A DNA stretch of 64,000 nucleotides from an uncultured Eubacteriales bacterium (GTDB lineage Bacteria; Bacillota; Clostridia; Oscillospirales; CAG-272). Below, piece by piece: positions 26,656-34,268 of the stretch. The notes under the pieces are model-generated. The model was not told the DNA's origin and searched no databases. It saw only the letters and a program-made list of their open reading frames with translations. The translations under genes were made by a program, and so were the position numbers. Every line of letters starts with the position of its first letter. Position 1 is the first letter of the stretch. The DNA lies in assembly GCA_934433485.1 (NCBI GenBank), contig CAKRZR010000010.1, forward strand, positions 18,689-82,688, written 5' to 3'.

Positions 26656-26684
26656 TTGCAATTCGGAATGTGGTGTGATATAAT
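26656..26684 (+). promoter_or_regulatory. Promoter of E2-like gene
   Basis: TTGCAA (26656-26661), 17 bp, TATAAT (26679-26684). Confidence 0.8.
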
Positions 26685-26724
26685 ACAAATAATTGAACCA
26701 TATCCCACAGGAGGACGGTTGGCA

Positions 26725-27639
26725 ATGGCAGAAGACGTAATGGAAAAAGAAGCGCAGGCGAAAAATGACGCACAGAAGCCGCGCAGGAAAAAGAAGGAGC
26801 GGGAGTTCCGGCGCGTGAAGAACGTACCGCCGATGTCCGCGATGATCCCGTTTATCATGGTAGACCGCGTGGGCTCGCAGAATTTCATACACGACACGAC
26901 GGATGTGGAGAAGCTGGAGCGGTACTTGAAGGAAAAGCAGCAGGCGGGCATGACGAATCTGAGCATGATGCACGTGATGATCGCGGCGTACATCCGTTTG
27001 GTGGCGGCGCGTCCGGCGCTCAACCGGTTCATCCGCGGACAGCGGGTATGGACGAGGCGGCACGTGGAGGTATCGCTGACGATCAAGAAGGAGATGCGGC
27101 TCGATTCCCCGGACAGCGTGGTGAAAATCTCGCTTCTGCCGGACGCGACGCTGGAGGATGTATACAACGCGCTGAACGAGAAAATCGTGTCCTATCGCGA
27201 GAACCCCGGCGGGGATTTTGACGACACGGCGCACTGGCTCTCGTGCATTCCGTCGCTGCTGCTGAAATTCACGATCTGGTTCCTGCGTCTGCTCGACTAC
27301 TTCGGACTCCTGCCGAAATTCTTAACCGATGTGAGTCCGTTCCACTGCTCGTACTTCATTACCTCCATGGGCTCGCTCGGGATCCCACCGATCTACCACC
27401 ACCTCTACGACTTCGGCACGTGCCCGGTATTCTTTGCGTTCGGCGCGAAACGGCGCGTCTATGAGACCGATTCCTCCGGCGTGGTCAAGAAAAAGCAGTA
27501 CATGGATTACACCTTCGTAACGGATGAGCGCATCTGCGACGGCTACTACTATGCCTCCGCGCTCAAGCATCTCCACAGCATCTTCCGCAATCCCTGGCAG
27601 CTCGACGAACGGCCTGAGGTGATCCCGGACGTGGACTGA
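26725..27639 (+). CDS. E2/CAT-like acyltransferase fold protein, catalytic His absent
   Basis: 304 residues from ATG 26725 (AGGAGG 10 bp upstream). After a charged tail of about 35 residues, the sequence resembles the catalytic domain of 2-oxoacid dehydrogenase E2 and chloramphenicol acetyltransferase: MTNLSMMHVMIAAYIRLVAA, RPALNRFIRG, and a C-terminal VTDERICDGYYYASAL. In active enzymes the last motif is HxxxDG (for example DHRVIDG or HHAVCDG); here a Glu replaces the His. No lipoyl domain is present and no E1 or E3 genes are adjacent. It may be a pseudoenzyme or use different chemistry. Confidence 0.75.
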   Translation: MAEDVMEKEAQAKNDAQKPRRKKKEREFRRVKNVPPMSAMIPFIMVDRVGSQNFIHDTTDVEKLERYLKEKQQAGMTNLSMMHVMIAAYIRLVAARPALNRFIRGQRVWTRRHVEVSLTIKKEMRLDSPDSVVKISLLPDATLEDVYNALNEKIVSYRENPGGDFDDTAHWLSCIPSLLLKFTIWFLRLLDYFGLLPKFLTDVSPFHCSYFITSMGSLGIPPIYHHLYDFGTCPVFFAFGAKRRVYETDSSGVVKKKQYMDYTFVTDERICDGYYYASALKHLHSIFRNPWQLDERPEVIPDVD

Positions 27640-27640
27640 C

Positions 27641-27830
27641 GGGGGGAACGAGGGGAACGCGGCTTTTTGAAAAAAGCCTGGCAAAAACTTTTATGAGGGG
27701 ATGGACTTGCACAGACTATATCCAAATCCATCCCCCGTATAAAAGTTTTGCGGAGCTGGAACGAACAAGATCGTAACACGAACTTGTTCGTGCATTCAAA
27801 AGCGACCGTTCCCCCGTTCTCCCCCGCGTC
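27641..27830. repeat. Compact full palindromic repeat, both arms (copy 9)
   Basis: Left arm GGGGGAACGAGGGGAACGCG, GCTTTTTGA, CCTGGCAAAAACTTTTATGA; a short centre with CTTGCACAGACTATATCC; right arm GTATAAAAGTTTTGCGGAGC, GGAACGAACAAG, palindrome CACGAAC-TT-GTTCGTG, CAAAAGCGACCGTTCCCCCG. This is the shortest complete copy and fills the gap between convergent genes. Confidence 0.88.
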
Positions 27831-27832
27831 CC

Positions 27833-28936
27833 CTAAGCCAGATACATGTCCTCCAGCTGCCGCGTCATAGCCGAAGCGGTGAATTTTTCGGCGTAGGCGG
27901 CAAGAGCGCCGGCGGAGAGCTTTTGGCGAAGGGCGGGATCGTCGATGAGGGCGCAGATTTTTTCAGCCATGGCGGCGGGATCGCGTTCGGGGACGAGGAA
28001 GCCGTTTTTGCCGTCGGTGACCATATACGGATTGCCGCCGAAGGTCGTCGCGATGCAGGGAACGCCGAGGCTCATGCCTTCGGAGAGGGCGAGGGAGGAG
28101 GTTTCCGTACCGATGGAGCAGTTCAGGTTCACGTCCATGAGGGCGTAATAGGGCGCGACGTCGTCCACGAACCCGGTGAAGATCACATGATCCGCTACGC
28201 CGAGGGAGACCGCCTGTGCTTCCAGCTCCGCCCGGCACGAACCGTCCCCGATGAGCAGGAAGCGCACGTTCGGATGGTCCCGCAGCACGATCGCCGCCGT
28301 TTCAAGCAGATAGCGGTGCCCCTTGTACGGCTCCAGACGCGCGGAGATCCCGCAGACAAAGTCCGTTTCCGCGATTCCGAGAGAAGCCCGCAGTACCTGC
28401 ACCTCCTCCGCAGACGCGGTGCGCATCGGTTCGACGCCGTTGATGATCACACGGATTTTCCGTGCGTCCACGCCGGTGTCGGTCAGGTTTTTCTTCGCCG
28501 CCTCCGCGACCGCCACAATATCCGTCGCCAGCGTGTTGTTGACAAGCCCGTTTATCTGCCTGCCGGGGAACGTCGTCAGCGCGCGCGGCGGATCAAAGGC
28601 ACAGTGGCGCGTGTAGAACCGCTTTTTTACATGGCACTGCCACGCCGCCAGCTTGCCGGAGAACGACGAGTGCGTGTGGACGATGTCCGGCTGGAATTTG
28701 CGGATCATCGCGCGGATTTCCGCCACGGCTTTGCGGTCAAAGCTGCGGTCGCGGCCGTTCTCCATTTCCCAGACCGGGTACCCCTCCGCCTCGACCAGCG
28801 GCTTGAGCGCGGCGTCCTTCGGCAGCACGACCACGATATCGAATTTCGACCGGTCGAAGTTGTGCAGGTAATTGATAAGCAGCCTGCCCGCGCCGCCGAT
28901 ATTGGAGTCGGTCAGGATGTGCATGACTTTTTGCAT
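27833..28936 (-). CDS. GT-B glycosyltransferase (GT4-like)
   Basis: 367 residues from ATG 28936 behind AAAGGAG; the in-frame extension into the upstream gene is not used. The N-terminal domain has HILTDSNIGGAGRLLINYLH (donor/acceptor loop GGAG), DIVHTHSSFSGKLAAW near residue 90, and the C-terminal nucleotide-sugar site LALSEGMSLGVPCIATTFGG near 285, with the EGxxxGxP pattern. It builds a glycan or glycolipid at the cytoplasmic face. The MurJ-family flippase gene ends 31 bp upstream, so the two are probably one operon for surface polymer assembly. Confidence 0.9.
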   Translation of the reverse strand: MQKVMHILTDSNIGGAGRLLINYLHNFDRSKFDIVVVLPKDAALKPLVEAEGYPVWEMENGRDRSFDRKAVAEIRAMIRKFQPDIVHTHSSFSGKLAAWQCHVKKRFYTRHCAFDPPRALTTFPGRQINGLVNNTLATDIVAVAEAAKKNLTDTGVDARKIRVIINGVEPMRTASAEEVQVLRASLGIAETDFVCGISARLEPYKGHRYLLETAAIVLRDHPNVRFLLIGDGSCRAELEAQAVSLGVADHVIFTGFVDDVAPYYALMDVNLNCSIGTETSSLALSEGMSLGVPCIATTFGGNPYMVTDGKNGFLVPERDPAAMAEKICALIDDPALRQKLSAGALAAYAEKFTASAMTRQLEDMYLA

Positions 28937-28967
28937 GGATGTTGTCTCCTTTCGGAACATTAGCGGC

Positions 28968-30503
28968 TCACTTCCGCCGCCGTAGCACCACGCCGACCGT
29001 CTCGGAGCGGAGCAGAACGGTACAGAGCGCGTACACGACGATCCCGGACAGCGTGCCAATGGCGAAGCGCGCGAGATTGCCGGAGAATCGCCCGGACACC
29101 AGGCACACGACCACGGACATCGCCGCCGCCGCGAGCACCGTTTTCGCAAGATCAAGCAGATCCGCGCGCGTGACGGCAAGCCCGCCGATCTTCTTTGTGA
29201 ACGCGAGGTTGACCGCCATATTCACGACCGCGGCAATGCCGGAGATCGAGGCGATCCACGCGACCGGGTAGGCGCTGTCCAAAATCGCGCCGCCGAAAAG
29301 AAAGATCGCGCCGCCGTTCACGACCATGGCACAGAGCGCGGAGAGCATGGGCAGCTTCGGCTTCTGCGCGGCGAAAAAGGACTTCGTGAGCACTTCATTG
29401 ATCGCGGACGCCGTCATAGCGAGGGTGTAGAACCGCAGTGCCTCCGCGGTGAGAATGGTGTCCGCGTGGGTGAACGCGCCGCGCTCGTACAGCAGGGCGA
29501 CAAACGGCTCGGCGAGCAGAAAGACCCCGGCGGTCAGGGGGACGATGAGAAAGCACAGCGTTTTGATGGACTGTCTGGTGAGACGTGCGGATTCCGCCGT
29601 ATCCCCGCTTGCCGCCGCGCGGGAGAGAATCGGGAAGATGAGGTTCGTCGCGACAAAGGAGAACAGACCGACGAGGATCACGTACAGACGGTTCGCGTAG
29701 CCGAGCACCGTCAGCCCTCTGCCGCCGTCGATGGCGGACGCAAGGCGCGTGTTGATGAGGTTGCAGACCGGGGAGACCCAGGTGCCGATGAGGATCGGGA
29801 CGGTGGTGACGATCGCCTTTTTCAGCTCCGGTGTGGAGAGCGGCGCGAACGGTCGATAGCGATAGCCGAGGCGGCACAGCGACGGGATCTGCACAAGTGC
29901 CTGCGCCGTCCAGCCGAGAAGCATGGCGCACGCCAGACCGACAATGCCGAAGAAGCGATTGAGGGTCAGAAGATACGCGACCATGATGGCGTTCGCGACG
30001 AGGGAAATGACCGCCGGTACGCGAAATTCCCCCATCGACTGGAGATAGCCGACAAAGGTGAACGCGATCCCTGTAAAGACGATCATGGGAAACAGAATGC
30101 GCGTGAGATGCGTGGCAAGCGTGTGCGTGGCTTCGTCCAGACCGGGTGCCATCAACGTGACAAGCGGCGACGCGAATACCACCCCGACGACGGCAAGCGC
30201 CGTGGTCACAAGCAGGATGAACCGCGTGTACGACTGCGCGAACGCGAGTGCCTTCTCACGACCGTCGCGCACCAGCAGCTCGTTGAATACCGGCACAAAC
30301 GCCGCGGTCACAACGCCGCCGATCACGAGATCAAATAGCGTAACCGGCAGCTTCGACGCGGTCTCGTACGCAATCGCCGCCGATGTCCCGGTGCCGTACG
30401 CCTGTGTGATGAGCATGTCCCGCAAAAGTCCGCAGACCTTTGCAGCAAGGATCATTACCCCCATCAGCACCGCCGTGCCGGTGAGATTTTTTTTATTTTG
30501 CAT
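28968..30503 (-). CDS. MurJ/MviN-family flippase
   Basis: 511 residues from ATG 30503, with about 14 membrane helices. The N terminus GTAVLMGVMILAAKVCGLLR is diagnostic of MurJ, followed by DMLITQAYGTGTSAAIAYET and LPVTLFDLVIGGVVTAAFVP. The family moves lipid-linked peptidoglycan or other oligosaccharide precursors across the membrane. The start lacks a good ribosome binding site because the repeat region ends only a few bases upstream. It is followed by a glycosyltransferase. Whether it is the housekeeping MurJ or a paralogue for another polymer cannot be decided here. Confidence 0.9.
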   Translation of the reverse strand: MQNKKNLTGTAVLMGVMILAAKVCGLLRDMLITQAYGTGTSAAIAYETASKLPVTLFDLVIGGVVTAAFVPVFNELLVRDGREKALAFAQSYTRFILLVTTALAVVGVVFASPLVTLMAPGLDEATHTLATHLTRILFPMIVFTGIAFTFVGYLQSMGEFRVPAVISLVANAIMVAYLLTLNRFFGIVGLACAMLLGWTAQALVQIPSLCRLGYRYRPFAPLSTPELKKAIVTTVPILIGTWVSPVCNLINTRLASAIDGGRGLTVLGYANRLYVILVGLFSFVATNLIFPILSRAAASGDTAESARLTRQSIKTLCFLIVPLTAGVFLLAEPFVALLYERGAFTHADTILTAEALRFYTLAMTASAINEVLTKSFFAAQKPKLPMLSALCAMVVNGGAIFLFGGAILDSAYPVAWIASISGIAAVVNMAVNLAFTKKIGGLAVTRADLLDLAKTVLAAAAMSVVVCLVSGRFSGNLARFAIGTLSGIVVYALCTVLLRSETVGVVLRRRK

Positions 30504-30514
30504 GATTGTTGTAT

Positions 30515-31022
30515 GGGAGAATTGGAAACGGGGGAGACGGAACGAGGGGAACGCGGCTTTTTGAGAACGAACTTGTTCGTTCCAGCCTTGGCAAAAACTT
30601 TTATAAGTGGATAGGACAGAATTTCGTTTGTGCAAGTCCGGCTGCTCACCAATTTGCCTCCGTCCAAGTCCGCAGGAGATCGTTCTGGGGCGGCTCCGCG
30701 GAGAGATCCGCCGTCTATTTGGTAGATTGTGCGTCCGATAATTTCCTGTAATGTTAATTTCGCTTTTCTACATAGGGGGGCAGCGTCCGTTCATTCAAGG
30801 TGACTTTTCCTAATGACCGCAATCGCTCTCCGTAGAGGGCGGATGCGTCCCCGCAGCCGCTCGCGAACGATACCCGTCGGGTCACTGACTAAAGTCAGTG
30901 GGGACGGAGCAAAATTGGTGCGCAATCTGACTTGCACAAACTATATTTCCAATCCATCCCCTTTATAAAGTTCTTGCTAAGCTTCTTTCAAGAAGCGTCC
31001 CGTTCTCCCCGTTCCCCGCGCC
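30515..31022. repeat. Long modular repeat with both arms and extended centre (copy 10)
   Basis: Forward arm: GGAACGAGGGGAACGCGGC, TTTTTGA, palindrome GAACGAACTTGTTCGTTC (30565-30582), GGCAAAAACTTTTAT, TTTCGTTTGTGCAAGTC, GCTCACCAATTTG. A centre of about 190 bp has no gene. Reverse arm: CAGCCGCTCGCGAACGAT, palindrome CACTGACTAAAGTCAGTG (30883-30900), GGAGCAAAATTGGTG, CTTGCACAAACTATA, TTTATAAAGTTCTTGC, AAGAAGCGTCCCG. It separates MurJ from GH36. Confidence 0.85.
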
Positions 31023-31033
31023 CCCTCGCATTC

Positions 31034-33220
31034 TCAGGATTCAAAATAGAGCGTAAAGCTGCCTCCGTCGCCGTGGGGGAGGTTGGAGATGTTGAGACCG
31101 GCATTCATGAGGAAGGCGCCGGAGTAGGACAGACCGTTTTCGCGGCAGCGGTAGGTTTTCGCGGGGTCAAGCCCCTTGAGCCGGATATAGGCCTTCATAT
31201 TGTGGTAATAACGCATGGTCACGTGGGTGAGAAGCACCTTGCGCTTGTCCGGAGAAACGAACGACCACGCGCAGCGGTAGGCGTTGTCAAACGGGGATAC
31301 GATGCGGTAGAGATCGCCGTTGTGGATGAGGTCATAGGTGAAGTGGTATTCGGCGACCTGCCGGCGGAACAGCGCGCGATCCTCCTCGGAGAGCCGGTTC
31401 GGGTCCAGCTCGTAGCCGAACGTGCCCCACATCGCCACATTGCCCTTGGTTTCAAAGCCGGTCCGATGGCTCATCGATACATGCGCGCCCATTGTGGCGG
31501 CCGGATAGCATAGCGACGTGCCGAACTGGATCGCCAGACGCTCGATGGGGTCCGTGTTGTCCGACGCCCAGATCTGCGGGGAATAGTAGAGCATGCCCGC
31601 GTCAAAGCGACCGCCGCCGCCGGAGCAGTTTTCGATGAGCAGATCCGGGAACTCCCACGTCAGCCGATCCATCACGGCGTAGGTGCCGAGCACGAACCGA
31701 TGGTAGATCTCCTCGCCGTGCTCCGCGTCCAACAGCGCGCTGCCCGCTTCCGTGAGGTTCCGGTTGAAGTCCCACTTTACGTAGTCAATATCGTACTTGC
31801 CGAGCACCGCTGCCATCTGCCCGTAGATGTTGTCCTGCACATCCTTGCGCGACATGTCGATCACATATTGGCTGCGTGCGATGGAGTTTTCGCGGTTCGG
31901 CACGTGGAGGCACCAGTCCGGATGCGCGCGGTAGAGATCGGAATCCGGCGAGATCATCTCCGGCTCGTACCAGATCCCGAATTTCAGCCCGAGCGCCTTC
32001 ACTTTGTCGATGAGGACGCCCAGACCGCCGGGCAGCTTGTCCTCGTTCACGTACCAGTCGCCGAGGGAGCAGTTGTCGTTGTTGCGCACGCCGAACCAGC
32101 CGTCGTCCATGACGAGCATTTCGATCCCGATATCCTTGGCATGCTCCGCGAAATTCACCAGCTTGTCTGTGTCAAAGTTGAAGTACGCCGCCTCCCAGCT
32201 GTTGATGAGCAGCGGACGCTTTTCCGTTTTCCACTTGCCGCGGATCAGGTGCTCTCTGTACAGCCGGTGGAAGATGCGGGACATCTCGCCGACACCGCCG
32301 TCCGTGTAGACCATCACGACCTCTGGCGTCTGGAATGTCTCGCCCGGTGCGAGGTGCCACGTGAAGCCGTCCGGATTGATCCCGGCGAGCAGGCGCGTCG
32401 TTTCGTAATAGTCGCAGTCCACGGTGATGTCAAAGCTGCCGCTGTACACGAGATTGAAGCCGTAGACATCGCCGAAATCCTCCGTCGCGCCGTGGCGTAC
32501 CAGGGATACGAACGGATTGTGGTAGTGGCTGGACGAACCGCGGCTCGATGAGATGCTCTGCTGCCCGTGACGGAGCGGCGTGCGTTCCAGATTCCGTTCC
32601 GCGCCCCATCTGCCGTAGAGGTGCCAGAGCTCGTAGTCCATGTCGTTTAAGGAAACCGACGCGGAATAGAGCTTTTCAATGTCAAGCGCGTCCTCGGACG
32701 AATTGGCAAGGCGCACCGACTGCGTGATGACCGGCTCGTTCCGGAACGCCGTGTAGACGAGGGTCAGCTCTGCCGCCGTTGTGCTGTCGCGCAGGAGAAT
32801 CTCAAGGGTGTCCGCCTCGTTTTCGTCCGCGTAGGTCGCCGGAAGCCCTGCGAGACGCGGCTTGCCCACGTAGATCTTGTGGGAGACGTAGCGGAAATCG
32901 GTCGCGTCGTTGCCCCAGTGGTTCCGGAGCGCCACGGCGGATTTGCGGAAATCGCCCGTTCCGAAGCCGGAATACGCGAGCGGCGCGACGTCTGGGGAGA
33001 AGGAGCCGTCCTGGACATGGGCGTTGCGCGGGGAGAACGAGGCGGCGTAATCACGGAAATCGTAGCCGTCAAAGGCACCGTGGAAAGGGGAGCCGAAGGG
33101 AAGCGCCTTGCCGTAATAGAGCGAGAGAAGATAGCCCTCGTCGGCGATGCGCAGGATAAGCGTGGAATCCCCGGCGTTGAGCTGGAAGATTCGTTCGGAT
33201 TCGATAAACTGGATGGACAT
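31034..33220 (-). CDS. GH36 alpha-galactosidase
   Basis: 728 residues from ATG 33220 behind GGAGGT. An N-terminal beta domain is followed by the TIM barrel. The nucleophile Asp is in DYVKWDFNRN (about residue 482) and the acid/base Asp in WASDNTDPIERL (about 550); FGIWYEPEMISPDSDLY and IENCSGGGGRFDAGML are also GH36 signatures. It hydrolyses alpha-1,6-galactosides such as raffinose family sugars. No signal peptide is present, so it is cytoplasmic. It has its own promoter and is flanked by the long repeat at its 3' end. Confidence 0.95.
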   Translation of the reverse strand: MSIQFIESERIFQLNAGDSTLILRIADEGYLLSLYYGKALPFGSPFHGAFDGYDFRDYAASFSPRNAHVQDGSFSPDVAPLAYSGFGTGDFRKSAVALRNHWGNDATDFRYVSHKIYVGKPRLAGLPATYADENEADTLEILLRDSTTAAELTLVYTAFRNEPVITQSVRLANSSEDALDIEKLYSASVSLNDMDYELWHLYGRWGAERNLERTPLRHGQQSISSSRGSSSHYHNPFVSLVRHGATEDFGDVYGFNLVYSGSFDITVDCDYYETTRLLAGINPDGFTWHLAPGETFQTPEVVMVYTDGGVGEMSRIFHRLYREHLIRGKWKTEKRPLLINSWEAAYFNFDTDKLVNFAEHAKDIGIEMLVMDDGWFGVRNNDNCSLGDWYVNEDKLPGGLGVLIDKVKALGLKFGIWYEPEMISPDSDLYRAHPDWCLHVPNRENSIARSQYVIDMSRKDVQDNIYGQMAAVLGKYDIDYVKWDFNRNLTEAGSALLDAEHGEEIYHRFVLGTYAVMDRLTWEFPDLLIENCSGGGGRFDAGMLYYSPQIWASDNTDPIERLAIQFGTSLCYPAATMGAHVSMSHRTGFETKGNVAMWGTFGYELDPNRLSEEDRALFRRQVAEYHFTYDLIHNGDLYRIVSPFDNAYRCAWSFVSPDKRKVLLTHVTMRYYHNMKAYIRLKGLDPAKTYRCRENGLSYSGAFLMNAGLNISNLPHGDGGSFTLYFES

Positions 33221-33239
33221 AGTTACCTCCGGTTGATGG

Positions 33240-33268
33240 AATATATGGAAATATCTGGATGCTGTCAA
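33240..33268 (-). promoter_or_regulatory. Promoter of GH36 gene
   Basis: Minus strand TTGACA (33268-33263), 17 bp, TATATT (33245-33240). Confidence 0.8.
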
Positions 33269-33292
33269 TTACAGAAAACGGATGACGGCGGG

Positions 33293-34267
33293 TCAGTCAA
33301 GCCCCGCTTTGTATAGCAGCCGCCGCAGTGCCGCCTTGTAGCCGTCCGTGTCGTAGAGCCAGGACTGTCCGTGCGGCGCGCCCTCTACGGCGAAAAATTC
33401 CGCGTCACAGTGGTCCTTTGCGGCGGCGTAGAGCTGTTCCCCCATGGAAAACGGCACAAAATCGTCGGCTTTTCCGTGCGCGATGAGCAGGGGCAGGCGA
33501 TTCCGTGTCACCGCGTCCGCGCAGTCGAGATCGGGCAGCCACACACCGGCGCGGAGCCAGATGACGCACAGCGCGGCGTAGTAGAGCGGGAACGGTGGGA
33601 GATGGAACCATTGGCGCAGCACCTTTTTGCAGATGCCCGCCGCGGAGGTGTATCCGCAGTCCGCCACGATGGCGCGTACATTGGGCGGCAGGGGCTCACC
33701 GGACGCGGCAAGCACCGTGGAGGAGCCCATCGACACACCGTCGAGGAGCACGGGCAGATCGGGATAGCGCTCCACCAGCCAGCATGCCCAGTCCACGACG
33801 TCGTCCTTTTCGCGCACGCCGAATGTGACGAATTTCCCGCCGGACGAGCCGCACGCGCGCTGGTCGATGAGGCAGAGGGAGAAGCCCTCGGCGCACAGCC
33901 ATTCCGCAGCGCCCGCAAAATCGAATACGGCGTGGGAGCGGTACCCGTGGCAGCAGAGAACGATTCCGCGCGGCTGCTCCGTCCAGATCCCGGTCGGATG
34001 GATCATGCGGCAGGCAAGGATCACGCCATCGCGGCTGACTCTGTAGTACGGCTTGGAGGCGTGCGCAAGGATCCACTGTCTGCCGTGTGTGACAATCGCC
34101 GCGTTCTCCGGCGTCATGTGCTGCGGCGGCTCCAATTTTTCCGGATGCGTCCACCAGTCCGGCGTTTTTTTGTCGCGCACGATGGCAAAACGGTACATAT
34201 ATAGGCCGCCGATGAGAGATACGGTGAGAAAGAGCAGAAATACGGCTGCTATGATCGCGTACGGCAT
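33293..34267 (-). CDS. Membrane-anchored alpha/beta hydrolase
   Basis: 324 residues. An N-terminal helix (YAIIAAVFLLFLTVSLIGGL) anchors an alpha/beta hydrolase domain. The oxyanion region is VLCCHGYRSH, the nucleophile elbow GVSMGSSTV, the acid Asp in HGKADDFVPF and the catalytic His in GAPHGQSWL. It resembles the BEM46/FrsA-like esterase group common in Clostridia. Its ATG follows the ligA stop by one base, and the GGAGG at the end of ligA serves as its ribosome binding site, so it is translated as part of that operon. The substrate is unknown. Confidence 0.88.
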   Translation of the reverse strand: MPYAIIAAVFLLFLTVSLIGGLYMYRFAIVRDKKTPDWWTHPEKLEPPQHMTPENAAIVTHGRQWILAHASKPYYRVSRDGVILACRMIHPTGIWTEQPRGIVLCCHGYRSHAVFDFAGAAEWLCAEGFSLCLIDQRACGSSGGKFVTFGVREKDDVVDWACWLVERYPDLPVLLDGVSMGSSTVLAASGEPLPPNVRAIVADCGYTSAAGICKKVLRQWFHLPPFPLYYAALCVIWLRAGVWLPDLDCADAVTRNRLPLLIAHGKADDFVPFSMGEQLYAAAKDHCDAEFFAVEGAPHGQSWLYDTDGYKAALRRLLYKAGLD

Positions 34268-34268
34268 G

